From the NCBI GenBank assembly GCA_034231615.1, contig CM067306.1:35980019-36044018 (forward strand): DNA of 64,000 nt, read 5' to 3'. Positions 20,727-30,681 of the stretch are shown in pieces; position 1 is the stretch's first letter; each line of letters starts with the position of its first letter. Under the pieces are notes generated by a model. It searched no databases. It was not told the DNA's origin and was given only the letters and a program-made list of their open reading frames with translations. The position numbers were made by a program, and so were the translations under genes. This stretch comes from Meghimatium bilineatum. Lineage: Eukaryota; Mollusca; Gastropoda; Stylommatophora; Philomycidae.

Positions 20727-21784
20727 AAAAAAAAGAAAGACTGAAACACCAAACTTTATTTCCATTTGGGCAAGCAGATTAGCAATCGCCATTCTGCGCC
20801 ATTAAATGTATATTAATTTGATATATTAACCTTTAGCACGCTGTAAACAAAAAAAACTCTCCTCCTTACACTGGATTATTTTTGGTAATGTTACATAATA
20901 GGTGGTGACTGTTTTGAAAAGATATAATGTTTTTTGTTGTTAGAGATATTTACATAATATTTGTACATATAAATAAAAAAATTGAATTCTGCATATATTG
21001 GTGTACAGTTTATTTGTGTGTGTGTGATATGAGACATGTAAAACAGTCGCAAAGACATTTTCACACAAAAAAACAAGAAAATTATAACAAAGAAATGAGT
21101 TTATAATAATAAGAAACTTCTGACTTTATTTTGCAAATGTCCTGGGGTGGCAACAGTTTATTATAGGCCTAATTCAGCGTTATTTATGGTAAAATTGTTA
21201 TAATTTCACAGAGGAATAGGATTAAACTTACAGGTATGTCATAAAATCCTTCTATAAATCTATATCTAGTGCAAAACTGTATCGTTCAGAACCGGTTGAT
21301 GTTTTAATTAATATAAAATTAAATAAACCAGCGTGGTGTAACCAATTTTCAAGTGTGAAAACATATCTTTCCATAAATAATCATCTGAATCACAATCCAT
21401 AATGATTTTTATGAAAATCTATAAAACAAATGTCTATAAAAACCAAATTCAATGTCATGGTGATGCTCATGTTTGAAATTATCAACATATTGCAAAAATT
21501 TCAATATTTCAATGACATTTGCCGCATGGTTGCCACTAAAACTGCAGGAACAGGTAGTAAATTGAATAAAATACCAGATTTATCTAATCTGGTCAAAAAA
21601 TATTAAATTAAAATAAATTGATTTCAGGGGACCTTGCAATAGGGCATTTGTGGGTCTTGTACACTCAACCGCAGATATTTTAAATAGCGTAAACTGTTGT
21701 CGAACGTACTCTACGGCTGCATGCTAAAGGTTAATATAGGTTAATTAGTTTGTTCCTTTCATGCCACAGGCAGCACATAGAGCA
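20727..21784. other. AT-rich spacer, no feature recognised
   Basis: No frame or repeat with recognisable relatives in the window. Confidence 0.4.
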
Positions 21785-22290
21785 GATATTTTGATTCTCC
21801 ATGCTTTGCGATCTGCTGCCTGCAATTTTAGTTCTTGAATTGACTTGCATCCCATTGTTTCCCCGTCTTTATGTATGGTGTTTTTTTAGAGTAGTTTTAT
21901 GTTTTCCTCATAATATTTTCCCACATGCTGGTGTTGACTGCTTGTTGGTTCAATCTATTCTCATCTAGTCTTTGGACATGGCCCAGGCAGTCCCATCTAC
22001 ATTTTCTTATGACATGTGATATGTACTCTTGGTGCATTTCATCTCTTAAAGCACAATTTGAGATCAGTCGCTCCATTTTATGTTCAACAGTTTCTGGAGA
22101 CATTTTTTCTCGAAGCTGTTTAACTTTTGATCTCCTGCATGGGTTGATTTCTAATTTTCACCTTGATAAATCAATAGTGGAATAATACAAGAGTTGAATA
22201 GTATTAACTTGGTGTCTCTTCCTAGATTCTTGGATTTTCAACATGTTTGTTAGTTTCGTGAAAGTGCTCACTGCTATTGCTATGCGTGTA
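21785..22290 (-). pseudogene. LINE ORF2 C-terminal remnant
   Basis: The minus strand reads LRDEMHQEYISHVIRKCRWD followed by CLGHVQRLDENRLNQQAV (about 22040-21925). This is the W-x-G-H-V-x-R block of RTE/CR1-like LINE C-termini. Flanking frames are broken. It is of a different lineage from the nested elements. Confidence 0.55.
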
Positions 22291-22381
22291 TTTATTTCTT
22301 TTGTTTTGAATGCAACACATTCCATTCTCTGGACTACATCCTGCTAAAATTTAGATGTGTTAGAACACACACAAGAAGAAG
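22290..22381 (+). repeat. Dispersed repeat family B with GAA tail
   Basis: GCAACACATTCCATTC and CTCTGGACTACATCCTGCT are followed after about 30 bp by ACAAGAAGAAGAAG at 22371-22384. Confidence 0.65.
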
Positions 22382-22864
22382 AAGTTAAATATCAGTTTAG
22401 CAGCAAACAATTGACACAATATACTTGCTCACATATAGCAGATGCAATACTAAATCGTCTTTTGTGATATGCATGGATCGTCACAGTGTTGCTATTCTTT
22501 GCAACCCTTTTGGGCTGCAGTAACACATGGATGACAGTAATAATTAATAATAAAAGTATATTCTGTATAGGACATTGCTAATCAACTGTTTTTTTAACAT
22601 TTAGATACCACTATATGTTCAATTGCATATTGGGTCCAGTCCAATATGGACAGTTGTCTGTCTGCATTTTGAACGACATGTTTAAGAGAGATGAATTTTT
22701 ACAAATGGCCACTAATCTTCCTAACACTAAAGTTGGCATAAACCGCCAACCTTAGATATAGCCACATTCAATTCATAGAACTTAGAAAAAGTGGAATAAT
22801 GAGGTAAAAATAATTTTTAAAAGGTAACACAATAGGCTTACATATATGCACAATAGGTAACACA

Positions 22865-24371
22865 ATCTTGTTGGCCTCTATGTATTGCCGGGACCCAAAC
22901 TCAACTTGTTTCATTAACAAGGACATTGTTCTACACTCTGTCCATGGAGTCTACATTTGTTTCAGAGGATGTTGTCATGAGTCCTGTGTTGTATTCTAAA
23001 GCAGAATGTACATAATACAGGTTTCTGTGGGTATCCTTGTCGTCTAATCCCCAAAATGTGCCAGTAAGCCTCTTTGGTAGATGTAGTCTCATCAGTAATT
23101 TGTTTTTAATGTGTTATACATGCTATTTAATGGGTGAGTTGCATGACTCCAGATATGTGGGGGTGTTCTTCTCTTGACAATTTATGTTTTCTTTTTCTGC
23201 TTTCATTCTCTGATAATCAGCTCAAAATTTTGCGTGATTTTCATCAAGGATGCTGAAGTACATTGCGTTGCTGGTTTACAGCAGAGCTACGTTATTTGCG
23301 CCTTTCTACCCAGAACATCAAATTTTGGCATTTCTGTGTATCTAACCTTAAACTTATATTTTTCATGGCTATTTTATGACTTTTGATAAAGATGGTATAA
23401 ACAGTTTTATTGCAGTTCATCTTCATGCTCCACATTTAACAGTATGTTTGCATTTTTCTCAGATCTCTATTGAGTCGTCGACTGTACTTTCAATATTCAC
23501 ATAGTTCTGTCATATTGTTAGATCATCAGCATAGAGGATTTTTTTCTGCTTTGATATGCTTGGTCAGGTCATTTATGTCAATCAGAAAGAGGATGCAGCT
23601 CAAAACAGAACCCCAAGGTAAATCTTCCTCTAAAACTTTTTTGGATGAGATTATAAATCATTTATCTTTGTCTGGATTGTTTGGTCTTTGAGGAAGTATT
23701 TTATCCAGTTATATAGCTTTACATTAATTCCCATTCCTGGAATCCATCTTGGATTTTCTTGTCAACCTAAATGGTTGGTCTTCTGTGTAACTGCCTTTCT
23801 GAAGCCTGCTTGTGCATGGCAAAGGATATTAGAATTCTTGAAGAACCAATAAAGTTGCACATTTGCCATTATTTCTATCAATTTGCCAAGACATGATGAT
23901 GTTAATGAGACTGGAGCGGTAGTTTTAGTTCATCTGCTGGATGTTTGTTACTTTTCAGAATTGAAAAGATAGGAGCATTTCTCCAGTTTTTAGGCATTGT
24001 TTCATTTCTCCAAGTCGTATTTATTAGTTTTAAGGATTACTTATTACCCTAATGAACCTGTGTGTGTTAACATCTCATTATAAATGTATCTGTTCCAGGA
24101 GACTTTCTTGGCTTCAGTTTCTTCAGCTCTTGTTAGAGTTACTGCATACTGAAGTCCTTCAAATATGGCTACTAAGGATGTTCTTGTCAGTCTCAGAAAT
24201 CTTCCCCACTCTGTTCACACTGGCAAAGAAGTGGTTGAAGTGCCCTCCCTTTTTCTTGTCTTTGGTGATTGTTCTGCTTCCATCTATCTGAGGTTTATCA
24301 TTTGTTCTTCTATTCCCAGACAAATCATGAATATATAATGCAGGATGCAGTGCAAGATCTCCAGACATCAA
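22865..24371 (-). pseudogene. Decayed LINE reverse transcriptase
   Basis: Ordered minus-strand RT blocks remain in shifting frames: KKKGGHFNHFFASVNRVGKI (pre-RT, 24159-24371), KSPGTD near 24100, HAQAGFRK near 23800, LPWGSVLSC with LFLI and INDLTKHI near 23560-23640, LYADDLT near 23535, and thumb RLTGTFWG and SALEYNTGLMTT near 22990-23080. The order and spacing match a jockey/I-type RT. Many stops; inactive. Confidence 0.75.
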
Positions 24372-24618
24372 TAACTATTGGCAGTAGGCTACTTTGTAAC
24401 TTAGATTATGCCGATAATGTCGATCTCTTGGCTGATTTCAAATCTGTAGTGAAGGTATTACTGCTGCTTGGTCAATTATAAGATTGGTGGTTATTGTTAT
24501 ACCCCATCTGACCTATAACAGCTTGTGCTGTTGTTTAGACAATAGTTGTAGGCCTATTTGTATAAACGTTTAAAATGAACTATTGAAAGTAATGCAAAAT
24601 TTCAAAATAATATTGCAG

Positions 24619-24730
24619 ATCACAATCACTGTTATTCTATTTTTGATTGGAGGAGCAGAAATCAGTAAAGGATTAGCACAATGGCTAGATGAATATGAGC
24701 TGTTTGTGCGGGAGGATATTTATGACATTT
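24619..24730 (+). CDS. Possible single exon of a host membrane protein
   Basis: A 112-bp block open in only one frame, preceded by TTGCAG (acceptor-like, with a weak pyrimidine tract) and followed by GTAAGTATG, a near-consensus donor. Translation starts with a hydrophobic helix (TVILFLIGG) and continues with a charged segment (QWLDEYELFVREDIYDI). It resembles no retroelement motif, and the other two frames have stops. The family is not recognised; a membrane-spanning protein with a short loop is all that can be said. No neighbouring exon was found in the repeats around it. It could be a relic or chance. Confidence 0.4.
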
Positions 24731-25764
24731 GTAAGTATGAAAAAGTGCTTTAGAAAAAAGCTTACTGGTTTTCATTTCCATAATCTCAGTTTAACATATA
24801 TGTTTACACATCCTAGTTATATAGACAAGGGCTGTATTAACAAACACCTTCGGGAATCCTAAGCACTTAAAGATTTTGGGGGTCCCTTAACAGTCATGCA
24901 TACACACACTTACACACTCATATCTATATATCTATGTATACACATACATACATACATGCATATATTTAATATATATTATAACACACACACACACATTTGG
25001 GCCTAACTCCATATTCTTCATATATATATATATAATTATCAAAAAGTCAGAAAATATCCAAAAATCAGGTATGGACCACATAAATACAAGTAACAAATTA
25101 ATTATGTTAAACAGTAATTATATAGTGGTGTTACGAATATCTACCACTACTTATGAAAAGATGATGATATATACTTATCATTTGCTGTTACTTTAATCTG
25201 TTCAGGAGAAAATCTTTGATTGAAACGTCAACTATTTTCATCCTTATCCTTTTTATTATAGTTTTTATAGTTTCTCCATCGTTTTATTAATAGTTGTAGG
25301 TATTTGTAACACATAATTATAGTATTCCCCAACGGCCCTGATCCGGCATTAACAATTGTAACACCCTTCTGTCACCACCCTCTTTTACAGATCTATCCTA
25401 ACACTGTTTTGTTCCATCCATGTTTTCTCACAGTTTTTAGACCAGCTGATTTCATCTTGGACCAAGTGAAATTTTTATTTACTAACGTAACTTTGTCAAC
25501 AACAGGACAGAGACACTTTTTTTTAGTAAGAAAGGAGATTTACCTTAAAAAAAGTTCATTCACTCGTTTTTGTGTGTAATAACCTCTTTTTGATAAGAAA
25601 TGTCATGGTCTTTTTGTAAAATAAAATCATTACAAATGTGGGTTTTGGGGTTACCTACTTTTTGGCTTAATACTAAAAGTGTTCTTATTTACAAGGGGGT
25701 TGAATTAAGCCATATCCCCCTTATCTACGAGCTAGGGCATCTTAATATTATGTAGGGATTTACA
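24731..25764. other. AT-rich spacer with CA and TA microsatellites
   Basis: Simple repeats lie near 24900-25035 (CA-rich, TA-rich). No other feature recognised. Confidence 0.5.
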
Positions 25765-26075
25765 TAGCGTTATCTTGCGGTCTCACACAGCAAGATAACG
25801 CTAGGTCACACACAGCAAGATAACGCTAGGTCTCACACAGCAAGATAACGCTAGGTCTCACACAGCAAGATAACGCTAGGTCTCACATCAGCAAGATAAA
25901 GGTAGGTCTCACACAGCAAGATAACGCTAGGTCTCACACGGCAAGATAACGCTAGATCTCACACAGCAAGATAATGCTAGGTCTCACACAGCAAGATAAC
26001 GCTATGTCTCATACAGCAAGATAACGCTATGTCTCATACAGCAAGATAACGCTAGGTCTCACACAGCAAGATTAC
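25765..26075 (+). repeat. 25-bp tandem repeat, about twelve copies
   Basis: The unit TCTCACACAGCAAGATAACG plus CTAGG runs from 25781 to 26075. At the left edge 25765-25778 is an exact reverse complement of 25790-25803, so a partial monomer is inverted there. The right edge abuts the LINE remnant at 26076. Confidence 0.93.
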
Positions 26076-26640
26076 ATTTCTCATTATATTGTCTACATAG
26101 ATGTTAAAAATATAAGTGGATAGATTGCACCACTGTCTCACTCTACTTTGAACAGAGAACCATTCAGTTGTTTCCCCATCCACTCTTAATGCTGCTTGTT
26201 GTTCGTGATATAGTGTTTGATAAGATGTATTAGATATTTGGGGAAGCCCATGTTTCCCATGATGGACCATAGCTGGTGATGTTTAACACAAACGCCTTGG
26301 TGTAGTCTATGAAACACATATGTAGATCTAAGCTTTATTCTCTACATTTCCCAAATATATTCCTCTTGTTAAATATGTGATCTCTTGTTGCTCTTCCTGC
26401 GCGAAAACCGGCTTGAACTTCATGAATTTCTGTTTCTAATTTGGGCTGTATTCTTTCCATTATGATCTACAGTAGTACTTTGCTGGCGTGACTAATTAGT
26501 GCTACTGTTCTATAGTTGGTATATAGTTTAAGGTGATTAACCTTGATGGTTTCTATTTGAATGTCTGCTATTTTCAAGCCACGTCAGAATCATATCAATA
26601 TCCATAACACCTCGGGGCTGTCACCTCAGCTTTCTTACAT
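26076..26640 (-). pseudogene. RTE-like LINE reverse transcriptase remnant
   Basis: The minus strand reads NYRTVALISHASKVLL, then IQPKLETEIHEVQAGFRAGR, MCFIDYTKAF, and VRQWCNLSTYIFNIYVDNIM. These correspond to RT motifs in RTE/BovB-type elements (Y-R-T-I-S-L-I-S-H-A-S-K and C-F-I-D-Y-x-K-A-F-D). Frameshifts and stops are present, the catalytic D of KAFD is lost (KAFV), and the YADD block is absent, replaced by the 25-bp array. Confidence 0.75.
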
Positions 26641-26754
26641 TATATTTTAACTAGATTACTTTCTTTCCACATGAAAACAGACGTTTCGAGACTAATGTTA
26701 AATCTTTAGCTGCAGTTTTCTCTATGTTGTATTGTACTCTTTATTAGCAATCTG

Positions 26755-26840
26755 TCCGTAGAGCTGGTTGATTAGTTCGTTGCTGATCCAGCGGTTCATG
26801 GGCTCATGCCCTGTAACCCGATGTCATTAAACTGGCATTA
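26755..26840 (-). repeat. LINE 3'-tail repeat
   Basis: GTTGATTAGTTCGTTGCTGA and CATGGGCTCATGCCCTGTAA match 485-545 closely. It is the 3' flank of the LINE remnant at 480-690, here without coding sequence. Confidence 0.6.
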
Positions 26841-27669
26841 TATTGCTGGGGAGTCTGTTGATTGTCGGCCCACCCTGGACCAGAGCCAGAAAATAACTAT
26901 CACACCACCAGGAAGGTAGGTTTCAACCTACGCACTGCTCCGAGCCACTATAACCAAGATAGGGTTCACTGTGCTCATTCCCCGCCACCAATTGAATACT
27001 GGTTATGCCGAACTTCTCTATTGCTCCAGGCATGAAACAAAATGTTCAAGTCAAAAGGATTGTCACGTCCCGAGTCACTCTGCCTCTATGATGGGTCTCA
27101 CCATAGGAAAAAACAGTGCTGTCAGTTTCCTCCTCCCCAGTGCTGCACAGTACATCTCGGGCTCCCTCCCAATCACAGAGGGTGCACACATATATATTCA
27201 GGTAAACATAAAATACATTTCAATAACATAATAAAATCATAATTGTAAAGATGACGTGCCATGAAGCTTCTCTAAGAAGATAACCTCAATATAACAGCAT
27301 GTCATCCATTAAGGTTTTCTGTTGCATGGGTAGTATGTCTAGTGGGCCATTGGTGAGATCCACAGACGCAATCACGTGCGTGTCCTTAGAGCTAAATTTA
27401 GAGCTTTATTTAGAGCTTAATAAAGTCAAAGACTGTTCATTCAGCACATTCTCATAGATGTTCAGCATCTTCAGATAGATGATTTCATCCACACAGATAT
27501 CAGTAACACCTAAGTTGAACTTGCGTGTGCGTGCTGGTGCGTGCGTAACTCATTCATTCTCAGAACTACAGTTTACTAATTCATTCATTGTAGCCATTAT
27601 AAGGATTTCATACATAGAATGAAGGATACACACCATTTATATCATTGTCAAGAGAATCCCACTCTTCTT
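26841..27669. other. No feature recognised
   Basis: Mixed-composition sequence. A plus frame near 26971-27231 has no recognisable domain and is treated as chance. Confidence 0.4.
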
Positions 27670-27979
27670 ATTCTTCCTCCTTATGGTAACCCCACACACA
27701 CTCCAGTTAGTAGTCGGATACAATGATGACACTAACCCCACACACTGCAGTCAGTAGTCGGACACAAAGAGGACACTAACCCCACACACACGGCAGTCAG
27801 TAGTCAGACACAATGATGAGACTAACCCCACACACACTCCAGTTAGTAATCGGACACAATGATTACACTAACCCCACACACTGCAGTCAGTAGTTGGACA
27901 CAATGATAACACTAACCCCACACACTCCAGTTAGTAATCGGACACAATGATGACACTAACACCACACACACTCCAGCTA
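27670..27979 (+). repeat. 46-48 bp minisatellite, left half
   Basis: Units contain CAGTTAGTAGTCGG, ACACAATGATGACACTAACC and CCACACACA with small length changes. The array is interrupted by the transposon at 27980-30363 and resumes at 30364. Confidence 0.9.
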
Positions 27980-28011
27980 TAGTCCGTTCAGAATCGTTTG
28001 CCGAGATGTTA
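27980..28011 (+). repeat. Transposon terminal inverted repeat, left
   Basis: Exact reverse complement of 30332-30363. Confidence 0.95.
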
Positions 28012-28274
28012 TGATTTATAATTCAAAAAGTTCTTGATGATTTCACATGAATTTTGGCATACGTTGTTAAAATGTCCATGTCGCGAAAACATATGTGTTA
28101 CTTGATGTCTAGCTGTAACGGTTATTTGAAAGCGGCGAATTCTTTTGATGTTTGCCCATGTAAATATTATTTCGACCATAAACAAAATATTTTACAGTAA
28201 TCTAGTGCAATGATGACCCATAGGCGTGTCCACAAAATTTTACATGGTGGCAGGTGTAAAAAAATTTAAAATAT

Positions 28275-28472
28275 ATCTTTTGTTCGTAGAGTCAATTTGA
28301 TATTGTTCCATGCTCTTGGTGTGAGTTTCACAAATGTTGTCGCTGCCTTTGAAATAAGTACATATATTTCTTCATGTAAGGAAATTTTGTCTGTAATAGT
28401 TGATCCAAGATATCTGAACTCCTGTATTGAATCAAGCGGGCTAATTTTTATAAGTAATGGTTGATGGTTTGC
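28275..28472 (-). pseudogene. LINE thumb fragment inside the DNA transposon
   Basis: The minus strand reads VQEFRYLGSTITDKISLHEE, ISKAATTFVKLTPRAWNNIK and LTLRTKDIF. This is the RTE/CR1-like block F-x-Y-L-G-S-x-I followed by I-x-K-A-x-x-x-x-x-x-L-x-x-R-x-W. It sits between the transposase stop and the left terminal repeat. Confidence 0.7.
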
Positions 28473-28587
28473 TTATAACATTTTTTTGAATTGCTTGGGT
28501 GGTATTGAGCAATGAAATGTTTTACAAATCAACTTGTAAATTTTGCAAATCAAACTTTTTTTAGTGTAGACTTAATCAGAGTAATGA

Positions 28588-29871
28588 TCATTCATAATCA
28601 GACGAGTCAAATAGGTCGATTACTGTTTTCGGCTGAACAAACAACAAACCTTCCTTTTTCCAATATTCCTCTTCTTGGCGTAACACATGATCCTCACATT
28701 TCACCCAGTAGTCTTTATGTATATTTGATAGAGCCTGATTTGTAAGTGTCTCAATATCACATAATTTGAAAGTTGTATTTGTAGATGCTACGTGTCCTTT
28801 AACTTTTGCCCAAATTAGCTCTATAGGATTTAAGTGTGCATGATATGGAGGTAGTCTCAAACATCTATGACCATGTTCTTCAATTAACTTGTCTATTTTA
28901 AATATCTTTGTTCGTTGTGTCTGTTTTACAAGGTTAAGCAATTCGGGTTTCAAGTACCTGTCGGTAACTGGTATGTGTTCTTTTATGAGCCACGTTTTGA
29001 TTGCATCTTTTGTACTTGATGATGTTGGGATTCTATCTTCTACGTTCACTACGTTATGGTATGAAGCATTGTCCATTATCAGACAAGAAGGTCTATCTAA
29101 TATTGGAAGAATACTTTTTTCGATCCAGTCTTCGAATATGTGCCCATTCATTTCGGAGTGGTAGTCTCTATTGTCAATGGATTTTGAAATGAAAATTAGA
29201 TGAGCATTCTGCAACAACCCATTATGTCTGCTACCTGCATGTGCAACTATCAAACGTTGCCCTTTACTACTTGGTACTGATCTTTTAATACTTCCATCTG
29301 CTAACTGCCATTCCTTTTCATTTGTATGATGAGCGTTGATCCAAGTTTCATCTAAATACACAATATCATAACCATTCTCGCGCATTCCCTTCACTTCACG
29401 TAAATACTTGCTTCTAAGAGCTACCAGATGTGGCTTTTCACAAATAATGTTTTTTCCACCAGCATACTTTCTAAAGGTGAAGCCTGCATTTCTTACAGTT
29501 TTCCATAATAAAGTTTTTGATATTTCAATGTCGTTATTAGTTTTCAGCGAAATCTTCAACTTTCTAAGTGTCACTTCTTCGTTTTTATCAAACATTCTAC
29601 ATATTTCTATTTTTACTAGGTCCTTATCGAAACTGTCTATCTTTTCTTTCCTTCCTTGCTTTCGTGAATTTGTTGGCAATAAATATCCGCTTGCTTCCAC
29701 TATTCGATCAAATGAACGTTTACACAAACCTAAAATATGCATTGTTCTCTTCTCAGGATTTGATAAAGAACAATAAAGATGTCCCTTTTTACGCTCTCTG
29801 CAGAAGTATTGATAAATCTTTATAGCAATGTTATGCTCAGTAAAATATTTCGCTTTCAGATTCATTCTCAC
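28588..29871 (-). CDS. Tc1/mariner-superfamily transposase (DDE)
   Basis: A 427-residue transposase that would bind the element ends and catalyse cut-and-paste transposition at TA sites. The N-terminal half is basic with helix-turn-helix character: SFDRIVEAS near 53-61 and ISKTLLWKTVRNAGFTFRK near 117-135. The catalytic triad is D174 in VYLDETWIN, D267 in LIMDNASYHN and E351 in HLNPIELIWAKVKGHV. By my count 83 residues separate the second D and the E, far more than the 34 of Tc1, and close to the DD82E (Sailor-like) group I recall. The C-terminus is acidic (FDSSDYE). The ORF is uninterrupted, and the ATG at 29871 is the only sensible start. Confidence 0.93.
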   Translation of the reverse strand: MRMNLKAKYFTEHNIAIKIYQYFCRERKKGHLYCSLSNPEKRTMHILGLCKRSFDRIVEASGYLLPTNSRKQGRKEKIDSFDKDLVKIEICRMFDKNEEVTLRKLKISLKTNNDIEISKTLLWKTVRNAGFTFRKYAGGKNIICEKPHLVALRSKYLREVKGMRENGYDIVYLDETWINAHHTNEKEWQLADGSIKRSVPSSKGQRLIVAHAGSRHNGLLQNAHLIFISKSIDNRDYHSEMNGHIFEDWIEKSILPILDRPSCLIMDNASYHNVVNVEDRIPTSSSTKDAIKTWLIKEHIPVTDRYLKPELLNLVKQTQRTKIFKIDKLIEEHGHRCLRLPPYHAHLNPIELIWAKVKGHVASTNTTFKLCDIETLTNQALSNIHKDYWVKCEDHVLRQEEEYWKKEGLLFVQPKTVIDLFDSSDYE

Positions 29872-30331
29872 ATAGACTTGCAGAAGGTAATATGCTTAGT
29901 GCCGCCTACTTTCTGTAAATATTGAGACGTGCCTCTGGCTTGTGACTTGAAATCGAGTAAATAGCCGTTTTTGATTTCACATAATTCTAAGTTCAGGAAA
30001 AATAATATTTGGTGCTAAACGGGAATTTCCATATGTAACATTGCTTTATACAAATGTACAGTGGAAACAACTACTTTTAGAACGGTGCACATTCTACCGT
30101 GAGGGTCATGCCTTTATATTTAATAATCAGCTGTGAGATGTAAGCATCTACATAATCCAGCGGTTGTTTATAATTTAGATTAACTTTTTTTTAATATAGG
30201 TTAAATAAGGTATCTTTGATACTGGATCACATTTCTTTGATAAAAAAATATTTCTATAGCGACATTATTATTCTAAACCTAACTTCAAATGATCAATCCA
30301 AATGAACAATACGTTTTTGATAAAAATAATT

Positions 30332-30363
30332 TAACATCTCGGCAAACGATTCTGAACGGACTA
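30332..30363 (-). repeat. Transposon terminal inverted repeat, right
   Basis: Exact reverse complement of 27980-28011, followed by the TA duplication and the resumed minisatellite. Confidence 0.95.
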
Positions 30364-30492
30364 TAGTAGTCAGACACAATGATGACACTAACCCCAAACA
30401 CACTTCAGTTAGTAGTTGGAAACAATAATGACACTAACCCCACACATTGCAGTCAGTAGTAGGACACAATGATGACACTAACCCCACACAAA
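30364..30492 (+). repeat. 46-48 bp minisatellite, right half
   Basis: Continues the array of 27670-27979: AGTAGTCAGACACAATGATG, then further units to the ACCCCACACA at about 30490. Confidence 0.9.
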
Positions 30493-30565
30493 ATCTAGTA
30501 GGACCATCGTCCTGTTGCAAGAAAATCCAGTAGGAGTTTGAGAATGAACGCAGAAGAAGAAGAAC
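30493..30565 (+). repeat. Retroposon 3' end with GAA tail
   Basis: AATCTAGTAGGACCATCGTC and GGAGTTTGAGAATGAACG are followed by CAGAAGAAGAAGAA at 30551-30564. Matches 10800-10885 and 12060-12133. It is inserted at the end of the minisatellite. Confidence 0.7.
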
Positions 30566-30681
30566 TTGAAACTATCTGTTCCAATTATCCGCTATTCAGC
30601 GAGAAGTCTGGCTTTCCTGGAGACGTACACCATCTCCCAACTTAGAGCTATTCAAACTGAAAACATTTTCTGGCTAAAAAC

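Larger units (their letters stand above)
27980..30363 (-). mobile_element. Complete Tc1/mariner-superfamily transposon
   Basis: 2384 bp. The terminal inverted repeats at 27980-28011 and 30332-30363 are exact 32-bp reverse complements, starting TAGTCCGTTCAG. The target duplication is TA at 27978-27979 and 30364-30365. Removing the element and one TA restores the minisatellite unit reading CTCCAGCTAGTAGTC. It encodes one intact transposase on the minus strand. Perfect repeats plus an intact ORF point to recent activity. Confidence 0.95.

Noticed and set aside
29408-29776. Plus-strand 122-codon frame within the transposon
   Set aside because: Antisense to the transposase, which has clear catalytic motifs.
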